DNA from: Bradyrhizobium vignae
GTDB lineage: Bacteria > Pseudomonadota > Alphaproteobacteria > Rhizobiales > Xanthobacteraceae
Reading direction: 5' to 3'
Length of the DNA stretch: 64,000 bases
Assembly: GCF_004114425.1 (NCBI RefSeq)
Contig: NZ_RDQF01000002.1
Span: forward strand, 218,380 to 282,379
Shown here: one piece after another, positions 35,778 to 44,223 of the stretch
Position numbering within the stretch: the first letter of the stretch is position 1
How the letters are laid out: every line of letters starts with the position of its first letter
Notes under the pieces: generated by a model
Told to the model about the DNA's origin: nothing
Databases searched by the model: none
Seen by the model: only the letters and a program-made list of their open reading frames with translations
Translations under genes and position numbers: made by a program

Positions 35778-36092
35778 ATGGATGAAGTCTTCAAAGCGCT
35801 CGCCGATGCGTCACGACGGTCGCTGCTCGACAGGCTTCACGCCAGGAACGGCCAGACGCTGAACGAGCTCTGCGAGGGTCTCGCGATGACGCGGCAGGCC
35901 GTGACCAAGCACCTTGTCATTCTGGAAGAGGCCAACCTGGTGACGACCATCAGGCAGGGCCGCGAGAAGTTGCATTATCTCAACCCGGTACCGATCCATC
36001 AGATCGGTGAACGCTGGATCAAGAAGTTCGAGCGCGGCAAGCTCGCCGCGCTCAGCGAATTGAAACGCCAGTTGGAGAAACGCGATGAGTAA
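35778..36092 (+). CDS. ArsR-family repressor of SRPBCC operon
   Basis: A 104-residue winged-helix protein (FKALADASRRSLLDRLHARN, TRQAVTKHLVILEEANLV, REKLHYLNPVPIHQIGERW). There are no Cys metal-binding motifs, so it belongs to the non-metal SdpR/YgaV-like ArsR group typically paired with AHSA1 genes. Its stop region overlaps the first SRPBCC gene by eight bases, so it heads a four-gene operon that it probably autoregulates. Confidence 0.9.
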   Translation: MDEVFKALADASRRSLLDRLHARNGQTLNELCEGLAMTRQAVTKHLVILEEANLVTTIRQGREKLHYLNPVPIHQIGERWIKKFERGKLAALSELKRQLEKRDE

Positions 36093-36549
36093 GCCCGAAT
36101 ATGTCTACGTCACCTATATCGAGACGACTGCCGATGCACTGTGGCGGGCCCTGACGGACGGCGATCTCACGGAGCGCTACTGGTTCGGCAATCGCATTGC
36201 CTCCGACTGGACGCCGGGCTCGGCCTACCGTTTCACCAATGCAGGTTCCCCGACGGTGGAGGGCGAGGTGATTGTGTTCGATCCGGTGCGCAAGCTCGCC
36301 TATAGCTGGATCGATCGCAAGCCGGAAGCCGCGGGCGAGAGCGCTTCCCGCGTCACGTTCGATCTCGAGCCGCGTGGCAAGGTCGTCAAGCTCACGGTAA
36401 CACATGACGAGCTCGGAGAGGACGGCAGGACACGGCGTTCCATCTCGGGCGGCTGGCCGATGGTCCTCTCCAATCTGAAGAGCCTGCTGGAGACAGGACA
36501 TGTCATCGAGATCGCGGCTCCCAGCTGTTCTGCGAAGGATGCTGCGTGA
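36085..36549 (+). CDS. SRPBCC (AHSA1-like) protein 1
   Basis: A 154-residue helix-grip protein: YVTYIETTADALWRALTDGD, ERYWFGNRIASDW, VTFDLEPRGKVVKLTVTHDE and GGWPMVLSNLKSLLETG. Such proteins bind hydrophobic ligands or act as Hsp90-activator-like folds. It is the first of three tandem paralogues, and its stop overlaps the next start (TGATG). Confidence 0.88.
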   Translation: MSKPEYVYVTYIETTADALWRALTDGDLTERYWFGNRIASDWTPGSAYRFTNAGSPTVEGEVIVFDPVRKLAYSWIDRKPEAAGESASRVTFDLEPRGKVVKLTVTHDELGEDGRTRRSISGGWPMVLSNLKSLLETGHVIEIAAPSCSAKDAA

Positions 36550-37019
36550 TGCCGAAGCCCCAATTCGTCTACGTGACCTACATCGAGACCACGCCCGAGA
36601 AGCTGTGGGAGGCGCTGACGTCGAGCGAGTTCACCAGGCAATACTGGTTCGGCGCCGAGGTGAAATCGGACTGGAAGGTCGGCTCTCCCTTCGCGCTTCT
36701 GCTCGACGGCGAGGTCACCGATTCCGGCGAGATCCTCGAAGCCGATCCGCCGCGGCGTCTGTCCTACAGCTTCAAGCACCACAAGTACGAGGAGCTTCGC
36801 GGCGAGCCGACCTCGCGCGTCGTCTTCACCATCGAACCGTTCGGCTCGCTCGTGCGTTTGACCGTGCTGCATGACGGCTTCGTCGAGGGCGGCAAATATC
36901 TCGGCGCCGTCTCCAATGGCTGGCCGGCGATCCTGTCCCAGCTCAAGAGCCTGCTCGAGACCGGCAAGTTGCTCGGCATTCCACGCGCAGCCCTGAACAA
37001 GGGATTCGATGCAAAATGA
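36549..37019 (+). CDS. SRPBCC (AHSA1-like) protein 2
   Basis: About 156 residues, with the same layout as its neighbours: YVTYIETTPEKLWEALTSSE, RQYWFGAEVKSDWKVGSPFA, VVFTIEPFGSLVRLTVLHDG and NGWPAILSQLKSLLETGKLL. The similarity to proteins 1 and 3 shows tandem duplication. It overlaps both neighbours by a few bases, indicating translational coupling. The ligand is unknown. Confidence 0.88.
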   Translation: MPKPQFVYVTYIETTPEKLWEALTSSEFTRQYWFGAEVKSDWKVGSPFALLLDGEVTDSGEILEADPPRRLSYSFKHHKYEELRGEPTSRVVFTIEPFGSLVRLTVLHDGFVEGGKYLGAVSNGWPAILSQLKSLLETGKLLGIPRAALNKGFDAK

Positions 37020-37528
37020 AGCTCGATCAATTCAAGCCGCTCACGGTCTACACCATCTACATCGCTTCGACGCCGGAGAAGGTGTGGGAAGCGCTGACCT
37101 CGGCCGAGTTCAGCAGGCAGTATTTCTTCGGCAACACCGTCGCGGTCGAGCCGCGCCTTGGCGGCTCGTTCATCGTGCGCACGCCTGACGGCGCGCTGCA
37201 CATCAGCGGCGAGGTTCTCGCCTACGACCCGCCGCGAAAGCTCTCGGTGACGTTCAACGTCAACTGGCCGGACCTGATCGAGAAGCTCGGCCCCACGCTC
37301 GTCACCTACGAGATCGAGCAGGTCGGCGATGCGGTCCGGCTCACCATGAGCGAAGGCCATGATCGCCCGCTCAGCGACGACATCCTTGCCGGCGGACGCC
37401 AGGGCTGGCCGGCGATCCTGTCCAGCCTCAAGAGCCTGCTCGAGACCGGCCAGCCACTGGTGGTGAAAATGGGCCCGCCGCAGCGAATGCTCGACGCGCT
37501 GAAGGCGATCGGGATCAAGACGCCGTAG
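37016..37528 (+). CDS. SRPBCC (AHSA1-like) protein 3
   Basis: A 170-residue paralogue: TIYIASTPEKVWEALTSAEF, RQYFFGNTVAVEPRLGGSFI, VTYEIEQVGDAVRLTMSEGH and QGWPAILSSLKSLLETGQPL. It is the most diverged of the three, with a longer middle (NVNWPDLIEKLGPTLV). The ATG overlaps the previous stop (ATGA). It converges with a membrane-protein gene 35 bases away. Confidence 0.88.
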   Translation: MKLDQFKPLTVYTIYIASTPEKVWEALTSAEFSRQYFFGNTVAVEPRLGGSFIVRTPDGALHISGEVLAYDPPRKLSVTFNVNWPDLIEKLGPTLVTYEIEQVGDAVRLTMSEGHDRPLSDDILAGGRQGWPAILSSLKSLLETGQPLVVKMGPPQRMLDALKAIGIKTP

Positions 37529-37563
37529 GCGCGGCCATCTCCATGTCAAACGTGCGGCGCCTA

Positions 37564-38013
37564 TCAAGCGCGCGACAGCAGCTGAAGCGCCACGCCGAGA
37601 TTGGCCGCGAACAGAGCCGCGTCGATGACGAAGATCCGGAGCATCGGGCCCTTCAGCACGGGCCAGTAAGCCACTCCGACGCGGCCTCCACGCATCAGCA
37701 CGGGAACATTGTAGGCGAACTGGCTGAAATGGCAGGCGGCGAAGAACAGGAACAGCGCGAGCTGCGCTTCGGCCGGCTGGAAGAAGGACGGACGGGCGGC
37801 CAGGAGATAGAGCGACAGCAGCCCGATCGGCAGATTCATCGCGCCCAGGAACGCAACGCTCGCCGCCAGGGTCGGCGCAATCGGATTGCGACGCTCTTCC
37901 CGCGGCAGCAGGATCTTCAACGTGTTGGTTTGCGCGATGCTGAACTGGATGAAGGCGCCGACGAACCAGAGCGTGTTGAGAAGCAGGATGAAATCAGAAA
38001 GGTGCATCGTCAT
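37564..38013 (-). CDS. Four-helix membrane protein, unknown family
   Basis: About 149 residues with hydrophobic segments around 5-22, 48-72, 80-100 and 125-145 (APTLAASVAFLGAMNLPIGL, LALFLFFAACHFSQFAYNVP). The ATG overlaps the stop of the NTF2-like gene (ATGA), so the two are cotranslated. No family is recognised with confidence; the operon also holds MarR and an acyl-CoA synthetase. Confidence 0.7.
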   Translation of the reverse strand: MTMHLSDFILLLNTLWFVGAFIQFSIAQTNTLKILLPREERRNPIAPTLAASVAFLGAMNLPIGLLSLYLLAARPSFFQPAEAQLALFLFFAACHFSQFAYNVPVLMRGGRVGVAYWPVLKGPMLRIFVIDAALFAANLGVALQLLSRA

Positions 38014-38378
38014 TTTCCGTAAAAGGCTTCGCTGCGTACGACGCGGCCCGCGTCGTCGAAGTCCATGAACTCGCTGGCGCGGGTGTCGCCCAGCTGCCAC
38101 CACACCGTCAGTCGCGCGATCGCCTCGTCCCAGCTCCAGCTCAGGATCTTCAGGTCGGCACTTTCGATGTGGCCATAGGCTTTCCGCCAGTAGGCGCGGA
38201 TAGCCTCAGCGCCGGTGACGGTCGGAGAACCCGTCAGGGTGAGAGCGAGAGGGCTGCGCATCTGCGCATCGTCGGCGAAATGCGCGACCACCGCGTCGAT
38301 ATCGACCCTGCACCAATTCGCGCACCATGCCGCGACGAAGCGTTCGGCGGCCGCGCGATCCATTGCTTGTCCGCTCAT
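38010..38378 (-). CDS. NTF2-like (SnoaL-type) protein
   Basis: A 122-residue cone-shaped alpha+beta protein: AAERFVAAWCANWCRVDIDA, VVAHFADDAQMRSPLALTLT, GAEAIRAYWRKAYGHI and FMDFDDAGRVVRSEAFYGK. NTF2-like proteins bind or isomerise small hydrophobic molecules; substrate unknown. It lies 82 bases after MarR and overlaps the membrane-protein gene. Confidence 0.8.
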   Translation of the reverse strand: MSGQAMDRAAAERFVAAWCANWCRVDIDAVVAHFADDAQMRSPLALTLTGSPTVTGAEAIRAYWRKAYGHIESADLKILSWSWDEAIARLTVWWQLGDTRASEFMDFDDAGRVVRSEAFYGK

Positions 38379-38460
38379 GATGCGGATCCTCCCCTGGCTC
38401 GTGGCCGGGAAGGTGGCAAAGCCCGCGCCTCATGTCAACTATGTTGACTTGAGATTTCGT

Positions 38461-38928
38461 TCAGCTGTTGTCGGCGATCGCCTCCATCACCCCCATCCAG
38501 CCAGCCGCACCGGACGCCCCGACGCGATCGAACGCCGCGCGCAAGACCTGGCGCTCGTGGTCGGAGGCGCGCTGCTCGATGCGCCGCCCCGCTTCGGTCA
38601 GGCGCAGCAGTTTCGAGCGGTGCTGCTCCGGCGAGCGCTTCGACGTCAGGAGCTTGCGCTCCAAGAGCAGATTGAGCGGCCGGTTCAGAGCCTGCTTGGA
38701 AATGCCGAGGACCTCGACCAGCGAGCCGATCGAGATATCGGGCCGGCGCGCCACCACATAGAGGATACGATGATGCGGGCGCGACAGACCCTGCTTGGCA
38801 AGATATGCGTCGGCTTCCAGCGTCATCCCGCGCCAGCCGTAATACATCAGCTCGAGTGCCGCATCGAGCTCGTGCAGCTTCGCAAGCGACGCACGGTGAA
38901 GCCCCGCGGCTTGAGACGTCTTGGCCAT
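38461..38928 (-). CDS. MarR-family transcription regulator
   Basis: A 155-residue winged-helix protein: LSRPHHRILYVVARRPDISI, LVEVLGISKQALNRPLNLLL, LLTSKRSPEQHRSKLLRLTE. MarR proteins are usually repressors released by aromatic or phenolic ligands or acyl-CoAs. It begins nine bases after the acyl-CoA synthetase gene, so it likely senses a substrate or product of that enzyme. Confidence 0.9.
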   Translation of the reverse strand: MAKTSQAAGLHRASLAKLHELDAALELMYYGWRGMTLEADAYLAKQGLSRPHHRILYVVARRPDISIGSLVEVLGISKQALNRPLNLLLERKLLTSKRSPEQHRSKLLRLTEAGRRIEQRASDHERQVLRAAFDRVGASGAAGWMGVMEAIADNS

Positions 38929-38937
38929 CGTCGGAAG

Positions 38938-40548
38938 CTAGCCCCTCGCCCGCAGCTCGCGCCGCAACACCTTGCCGGTCGCCGTCATCGGCAACGTCTC
39001 GGCGAACTCCACGAAGCGCGGATATTCGTGGGCGGCGAGCTGCACCTTGACGAACTCCTGGATCTCGCGCGCGAGCGCATCGCTGCCGGTAAAGCCGGGA
39101 CGCAGCACGATCCAGGCCTTGATCGATTCCGTGCGGATCGGATCGGGAATACCGACCACCGCCGCCATCGCCACCGACGGATGCTTCATCAGCGTGTGCT
39201 CGATCTCGGACGGGCCGACGCGATAACCGGCGGTGGTGATGACGTCGTCCTCGCGGCTGACATACCAGAAATAGCCGTCCTCATCCTGCACGCCGAGATC
39301 GCCGGTGAGCAGGAACTCGCCGGCATATTTCTTCGCCGTCGCCTCCGGATTGCGCCAGTATTCGAGCATGGTGACCGGGCATGGCTGGCGCACGCCGATG
39401 ATGCCGCGCTGGCCGCGCGGCAGTTCCTCGCCCTTGTCGTTGACGATGCGGACGTCGAAACCCGGCGTCGCCTTGCCCATCGCGCCGGGGCGGATCGGAA
39501 ACAGATTGGAGTTGCTGCCGATCACGAGGTTGCATTCGGTCTGACCGAACACCTCATGTGCGTCGACACCAAAAGTCTCGCGCACCCAGCCGAGCAGCTC
39601 GCCGCCGAGCGACTCGCCGCCGGTGAAGATGCTGCGCAGCTTGACGCCTTGATGTTTCACGCCGGCCTGCCGCATCAGCTTCAACGCAGTCGGCGGCAGG
39701 AAGACGTTGCGGACGCCGAGGTCGGCCATCATCTGCATCGCCGCCTGCGGCTCGAATTTTCGCGCGCGATGGCCGACCAGCGGTATGCCGTGATACCAGA
39801 ACGCCAGCAGGCCGTTGATGAGGCCGCCGATCCAGGCCCAGTCCGCCGGCGTCCACATGAGATCGCCGGGGCGTGGCAGAAAGTTGTGACACATCTCCAC
39901 ATTCGGCAGATGGCCGAGCACGACGCGGTGCGCATGCAGCGCGCCCTTCGGGTTGCCCGTCGTGCCCGAGGTGTAGATGATCAGCGCGGGATCGTCCGCC
40001 GAGGTGTCGACGTTTGCAAAATCCTCGGATGCGGTTTCGATCGCTGACCAGAACGGCTTTGCACCGGCGTGGACGGCGCCACTCGTGACATAGATGTCCT
40101 GCAAATAGGGCAGCCGGTCGCGGATCTTGGTGAGCTTCTCCCAGCCCGCCTCATCGGTGATGATCGCTCTCGCCTGCGAATTCGACAGGCGGAATTCCAG
40201 CGCGTCCTCGCCGAACAGCGCAAACAGCGGGATCGAGATCAGCCCGGAGCGGAACGCCGCCATGTGCGCGATCGGCAATTCCAGGGACTGCGACAGGAAC
40301 ACCGCGACGCGGTCGCCACGGACAAGCCCATCCGTCTTCAGCACATTGGCGAAGCGGCGCGACATCTCCGCGACCTCGTCGAACGAGGTGCGCGTGGTGG
40401 CGCCGTTCTCGTCGACATAGATCAGAGCCAGGCGGCCCGTGCCGTCGGCATGGCGGTCGCAGCACGCCTCCGCCATGTTGAACCGCGCCGGGATGTCCCA
40501 GCGGAAGTTGCGATAGAGCTCGTCGTAAGTTGCGGCTTCGGTGAGCAT
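38938..40548 (-). CDS. Acyl-CoA synthetase (AMP-forming)
   Basis: A 536-residue ANL-superfamily ligase. The P-loop is ALIIYTSGTTGNPKGALHAH, then VFGQTECNLVIGSN (A5), LLTGDLGVQDEDGYFWYVSR (A7), and the C-terminal Lys in LPMTATGKVLRRELR. It activates a carboxylic acid through an acyl-AMP to its CoA thioester; short or medium chain acids (acetyl-, propionyl-like subgroup) are most likely. It is first in an operon with MarR, NTF2-like and membrane-protein genes. A short antisense-free leader precedes it. Confidence 0.92.
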   Translation of the reverse strand: MLTEAATYDELYRNFRWDIPARFNMAEACCDRHADGTGRLALIYVDENGATTRTSFDEVAEMSRRFANVLKTDGLVRGDRVAVFLSQSLELPIAHMAAFRSGLISIPLFALFGEDALEFRLSNSQARAIITDEAGWEKLTKIRDRLPYLQDIYVTSGAVHAGAKPFWSAIETASEDFANVDTSADDPALIIYTSGTTGNPKGALHAHRVVLGHLPNVEMCHNFLPRPGDLMWTPADWAWIGGLINGLLAFWYHGIPLVGHRARKFEPQAAMQMMADLGVRNVFLPPTALKLMRQAGVKHQGVKLRSIFTGGESLGGELLGWVRETFGVDAHEVFGQTECNLVIGSNSNLFPIRPGAMGKATPGFDVRIVNDKGEELPRGQRGIIGVRQPCPVTMLEYWRNPEATAKKYAGEFLLTGDLGVQDEDGYFWYVSREDDVITTAGYRVGPSEIEHTLMKHPSVAMAAVVGIPDPIRTESIKAWIVLRPGFTGSDALAREIQEFVKVQLAAHEYPRFVEFAETLPMTATGKVLRRELRARG

Positions 40549-40677
40549 TCCGTCCCTCGTGTTTCACTCCATTTTGCGCGGAGAGAGCATCGAAGCCTAG
40601 CGAAAAGCGCGGGGGCTAAAGCACCGCCTCGGACAGCGTGGGCCGGGAGCTCCCTTCAGCTGGGCGCAGGCGCGATC

Positions 40678-40903
40678 TCAGTTCCCTTGCATGTAGCGCG
40701 TGGGATTCGTTTTGTCCGCCTTGAAGATGTCGGCAGCCTCCGCAAACAGCGCCGACACGGCCGAAGCATTCAGATCGGTGAACGCCTTGAAGTTCAGCGA
40801 CGGCAGCCCTGCGCATCAGCGCGTGCAGCTTTTCGAGATCCGCCGTGCGATTGGGATCGAAAGCGAGATAGGCCTCCAGACTGTCCGCAGTGACACGAAA
40901 CAT
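40678..40903 (-). pseudogene. Small conserved gene broken by a frameshift
   Basis: The 5' half reads MFRVTADSLEAYLAFDPNRT and then ADLEKLHALMRRAA, after which the frame degenerates. A neighbouring frame continues LPSLNFKAFTDLNASAVSAL and FKADKTNPTRYMQGN to a TGA at 40678. Together they form a sensible protein of about 74 residues, so one frameshift near 40,800 disrupts it. No family is recognised. Confidence 0.6.
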
Positions 40904-40918
40904 CCAGGGCCCTTCCTG

Positions 40919-41374
40919 CTAGCCTGACAGGGCAGCCTTCACCAGGCCGCTGGCCTTGCCGAAATCCATCTGTCCCGCGTACTTCGTGCGCAGCACCGCG
41001 ATCACCTTGCCCATGTCCTTCATACCGGCCGCACCGGTTTCAGTGATCGCATCCGCGATCGCCTTCTTCACCTCGTCGTCCGACATCTGCTTCGGCAGGT
41101 ATGCCGAGATCACCGCGATCTCCTCGCGCTCCTGCGCGGCAAGCTCGGCGCGGCCGCCCTTGTCGTAGAGCTCGACCGCCTCCTGGCGCTGCTTGATCAT
41201 CTTCTGCAGCACGGCGAGGATGTCGGCGTCCGACAACGGCGGCTTGCCGCTGCCGCGGGCGTCGATGTCGGCATTCTTGATGGTCGAATTGACCATGCGC
41301 AGCGTGGACAGCTTGCGCTCGTCCTTGGCCTTCATGGCCTCCTTGACCGCATTGTTGATGTCGTCGCGCAGCAT
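40919..41374 (-). CDS. GatB/YqeY domain protein
   Basis: A 151-residue YqeY protein: LRDDINNAVKEAMKAKDERK, LSTLRMVNSTIKNADIDARG, VLQKMIKQRQEAVELYDKGG, AVISAYLPKQMSDDEV and GKVIAVLRTKYAGQMDFGKA. It resembles the tail domain of GatB that contacts tRNA; its cellular role is uncertain. In alphaproteobacteria it often lies close to carA, dnaG and rpoD, as here. Confidence 0.93.
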   Translation of the reverse strand: MLRDDINNAVKEAMKAKDERKLSTLRMVNSTIKNADIDARGSGKPPLSDADILAVLQKMIKQRQEAVELYDKGGRAELAAQEREEIAVISAYLPKQMSDDEVKKAIADAITETGAAGMKDMGKVIAVLRTKYAGQMDFGKASGLVKAALSG

Positions 41375-41434
41375 GGTCGTGATCCCTTCGAGTATACGAC
41401 GCCTGATCTAGGCCGTTTGCGGCCTCCGCACAAC

Positions 41435-42136
41435 CTAGCTCGCGAGCCATTCGGTGAGGGCGCGCGCAGTGGCTTCCGGCTGTTCCGGCTGCGGCAGGTG
41501 TCCGCAGCGATCGAGGATCACGAGCTTTGCGCCTGCGATGGCCTCGGCCATCTCCTTCGAGAAGGCGTTGGGGATGGTGTTGTCCTGATCGCCCGTCAGC
41601 ACCAGCGTCGGGCATCTGATCGTCGCCAGCGTCGGGCGTGAATCCACCCGCGCGATGATCGCGGTCTGCTGCCGCAGATAGCCTTCGACGCCGACGTCCT
41701 CGTCCTGCGCATGCACGAGCTTCAGGATAGCGGCATCATCGCGCCGCGACGGATGCACGAGCTCCGGAAAGCTCTCCTCGCGGATGGCGCGGAGCTCGCC
41801 GCGTTTCGCGCGCTCCATCAGGCCGCGGCGGCGCGCGGTCGCCTCCGGCGTGTCGGGGCCGGCCTGGGTGTTGATCAGCGCGAGTTTTGCCACCCGCTCG
41901 GGCGCCTGGCGCATGATCTCGAGCGCGATGTAGCCGCCCATGGAATGACCGCCGAGTGCGAAGCGCGGCGGCGCCTCACTCAACACCCGGGCGGCGATCG
42001 CCGCCATGCTGTCGTCGCGGATATGGTTGGCAATCATCACCGGGCCGAGCCGCCACAAGGCGGGGAGGACCGGGGCATAGATCCGGGCCGAGGAGGCCAG
42101 CCCCGGAACCAGCAGAAGCGGGGTGGTCTGATCCAT
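41435..42136 (-). CDS. Alpha/beta-hydrolase
   Basis: A 233-residue hydrolase with nucleophile Ser65 in LGGHSMGGYIAL, acidic residue in VLTGDQDNTIPNAFS and His in DRCGHLPQPEQPE. A Gly-rich oxyanion loop lies at the N-terminus (LLLVPGLASSARIY). The substrate is not predictable (esterase or C-C hydrolase types are possible). It is divergent from carA, 146 bases apart. Confidence 0.88.
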   Translation of the reverse strand: MDQTTPLLLVPGLASSARIYAPVLPALWRLGPVMIANHIRDDSMAAIAARVLSEAPPRFALGGHSMGGYIALEIMRQAPERVAKLALINTQAGPDTPEATARRRGLMERAKRGELRAIREESFPELVHPSRRDDAAILKLVHAQDEDVGVEGYLRQQTAIIARVDSRPTLATIRCPTLVLTGDQDNTIPNAFSKEMAEAIAGAKLVILDRCGHLPQPEQPEATARALTEWLAS

Positions 42137-42282
42137 TATTGCCTCGCAAGCCCCTCAAACTGCCGGAAATTGTGCGGCCGAGCTTAAGTGCGCGAGAAGA
42201 GCTGTCAAATATGCAAAAACGCATGTGAATCGGCCCTCTCCCGCTTTGACGGGCACGTCCGGGGGGCTTATGAAGCGGGCTC

Positions 42283-43473
42283 ATGACACAACATGACAAC
42301 GATCCCGCCTGGCCGGACCATAAACCGACCGCGCTCCTCGTGCTTGCCGACGGCACGGTGCTCGAGGGCTTTGGTCTCGGCGCCGAAGGCCACGCCGTCG
42401 GTGAGGTCTGCTTCAACACCGCGATGACCGGGTACGAGGAGATCCTGACCGATCCTTCCTATGCCGGACAGCTCATCACCTTCACGTTCCCGCATATCGG
42501 CAATGTCGGCACCAACGAAGACGATATCGAGACGGTTAACATGGCCGCGACGCCCGGCGCGCGCGGCGTGATCCTGCGCACCGCGATCACCGATCCCTCG
42601 AACTATCGCGCCACCAAGCATCTCGACCAATGGCTGAAGGCGCGCGGCATCATCGGCCTCTCCGGCATCGACACCCGCGCGCTGACCGCGCTGATCCGCT
42701 CCAAGGGCATGCCCAACGCCGTGATCGCGCATTCCCGGACCGGCGAGTTCGATCTGCATGGTCTTAAGGAAGAGGCGCGCGAATGGCCGGGCCTCGAGGG
42801 TATGGACCTCGTGCCGATGGTCACGAGCGGCCAGCGCTTCACCTGGGACGAGACGCCGTGGCTATGGGACAAGGGTTTTGGCCGGCAGGAGAAGCCGGAG
42901 TTCAACGTCGTCGCCATCGATTACGGCATCAAGCGCAACATCCTGCGCCTGCTCGCCGGCGTCGGCTGCAAGGTAACAGTGGTGCCGGCGACAACGTCCT
43001 CCGAAGACATCCTGGCGATGAAGCCGGACGGCGTGTTCCTGTCCAACGGTCCGGGCGATCCGGCCGCGACCGGCAAGTACGCGGTGCCAGTCATCCAGGA
43101 CGTGATCAAGTCGGGCACGCCGACCTTCGGCATCTGCCTCGGCCACCAGATGCTGGGCCTCGCCGTCGGCGCTAGAACCAAGAAGATGCATCAGGGCCAT
43201 CATGGCGCCAATCATCCCGTCAAAGACGAGACCACCGGCAAGGTCGAGATCACCTCGATGAACCACGGCTTCGCCGTGGACGAGACCACGCTGCCAAGGG
43301 GCGCGAGGCAGACCCACGTCTCGCTGTTCGACGGCTCCAATTGCGGCATCCAGCTCGACGGCAAGCCGGTGTTCTCGGTGCAGTACCACCCCGAAGCATC
43401 GCCCGGCCCGCGCGACTCGCATTATCTCTTCCAGCGCTTCGCCGACCTGATGCGGCAGAAGAAGAGCGCGTAA
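42283..43473 (+). CDS. carA: Carbamoyl-phosphate synthase small subunit
   Basis: A 396-residue glutaminase subunit that supplies ammonia to CarB for arginine and pyrimidine synthesis. The N-terminal CPSase_sm domain (GHAVGEVCFNTAMTGYEEIL, GIIGLSGIDTRALTALIRSK) is followed by a class I glutamine amidotransferase with Cys285 in FGICLGHQMLGLA and the His/Glu pair in FSVQYHPEASPGP. carB is 4.2 kb downstream on the same strand, split from it by six unrelated genes. An imperfect hairpin follows the stop. Confidence 0.97.
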   Translation: MTQHDNDPAWPDHKPTALLVLADGTVLEGFGLGAEGHAVGEVCFNTAMTGYEEILTDPSYAGQLITFTFPHIGNVGTNEDDIETVNMAATPGARGVILRTAITDPSNYRATKHLDQWLKARGIIGLSGIDTRALTALIRSKGMPNAVIAHSRTGEFDLHGLKEEAREWPGLEGMDLVPMVTSGQRFTWDETPWLWDKGFGRQEKPEFNVVAIDYGIKRNILRLLAGVGCKVTVVPATTSSEDILAMKPDGVFLSNGPGDPAATGKYAVPVIQDVIKSGTPTFGICLGHQMLGLAVGARTKKMHQGHHGANHPVKDETTGKVEITSMNHGFAVDETTLPRGARQTHVSLFDGSNCGIQLDGKPVFSVQYHPEASPGPRDSHYLFQRFADLMRQKKSA

Positions 43474-43487
43474 GACTCGCTACGGCT

Positions 43488-43512
43488 CTCGTGCCCCGGG
43501 CCGGGACACGAG
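43488..43512 (+). terminator. Hairpin after carA
   Basis: The arms CTCGTGCCCCGG and CCGGGACACGAG pair with one mismatch across a single central base. No T-run follows, so this may be a Rho-dependent end or an mRNA-stabilising hairpin. Confidence 0.45.
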
Positions 43513-43576
43513 GCCTGCCAAGGAACGCCCTGACAAGGTGAAATGTTGTCTTGGCACCTTGCAGCAGGAGCCTGCC

Positions 43577-44098
43577 ATGTCCGTCCTCCGCGACAAGGCC
43601 GAGCCGCTCGCCATCGTTTTCGAGGATGACGGGCTCGTGCCGAACAACATCCTTCCGTTCCTGGTCTACCAGGACGCGGTGAAGCTCGATCCGAAGCGTC
43701 CCGAAGAGACCATCGAAAACCTGTTCGAACAGAACGGCTGGGGCGGGACATGGCGCAACGGCGTCTACGACTATCTGCACTATCACTCGACGGTTCATGA
43801 GGTGCTCGGCGTCGCGCGCGGCAGCGCCCGCGTCCGTTTCGGCGGCGATCATGGCCAGGAGCTTCAGATCAAGGCCGGTGACGTCGCGATCCTGCCCGCC
43901 GGCACCGGACACCAATGCATCAAGGCCAGCAATGATTTCTGCGTGATCGGCGCCTATCCGCCAGGCAGCAAGATGGAGATCACACGGGTTACGCCGGAGA
44001 ACCATGCGAAAGCGCTGAAGACGATTCCGCAAGTCGCGCTGCCGCCCGCTGATCCCGTGACCGGGAAGGATGGCGCGCTGATGCGGTTGTGGCGATAG
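43577..44098 (+). CDS. Cupin-domain protein
   Basis: About 173 residues from the ATG at 43577 (GCAGGAG upstream). The cupin signature is YLHYHSTVHEVLGVARGSAR with metal-ligand His pair and Glu, then VAILPAGTGHQCIKASNDFC with the third His. A metal-binding small-molecule enzyme or sensor is expected; this subtype (VFEDDGLVPNNILPFLVYQD N-terminus) has no known substrate to me. It sits 103 bases after carA. Confidence 0.85.
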   Translation: MSVLRDKAEPLAIVFEDDGLVPNNILPFLVYQDAVKLDPKRPEETIENLFEQNGWGGTWRNGVYDYLHYHSTVHEVLGVARGSARVRFGGDHGQELQIKAGDVAILPAGTGHQCIKASNDFCVIGAYPPGSKMEITRVTPENHAKALKTIPQVALPPADPVTGKDGALMRLWR

Positions 44099-44114
44099 CT
44101 ACACGCGCAGTACC

Positions 44115-44213
44115 GTGGTGGTCGGCAAAGCGAAGCGTGCCCACCAATCGATTTGAGCCGCGAAGGATAGATGGTGGGCACGGCGCGAAGAGCGCGCCTT
44201 TGCCCGCCCTACG
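44115..44213. repeat. Palindromic intergenic repeat (family E)
   Basis: The left arm GTCGGCAAAGCGAAGCGTGC plus CCACCA and the right arm TGGTGGGCACGGCGCGAAG ... GCGCCTTTGCCCGCC are inverted copies around a short spacer. Confidence 0.6.
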
Positions 44214-44223
44214 ACACCGTGCG

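Noticed and set aside
38215..40047. A 610-codon plus-strand open frame
   Set aside because: Antisense to the acyl-CoA synthetase and MarR genes, which have clear family motifs; the frame has none.
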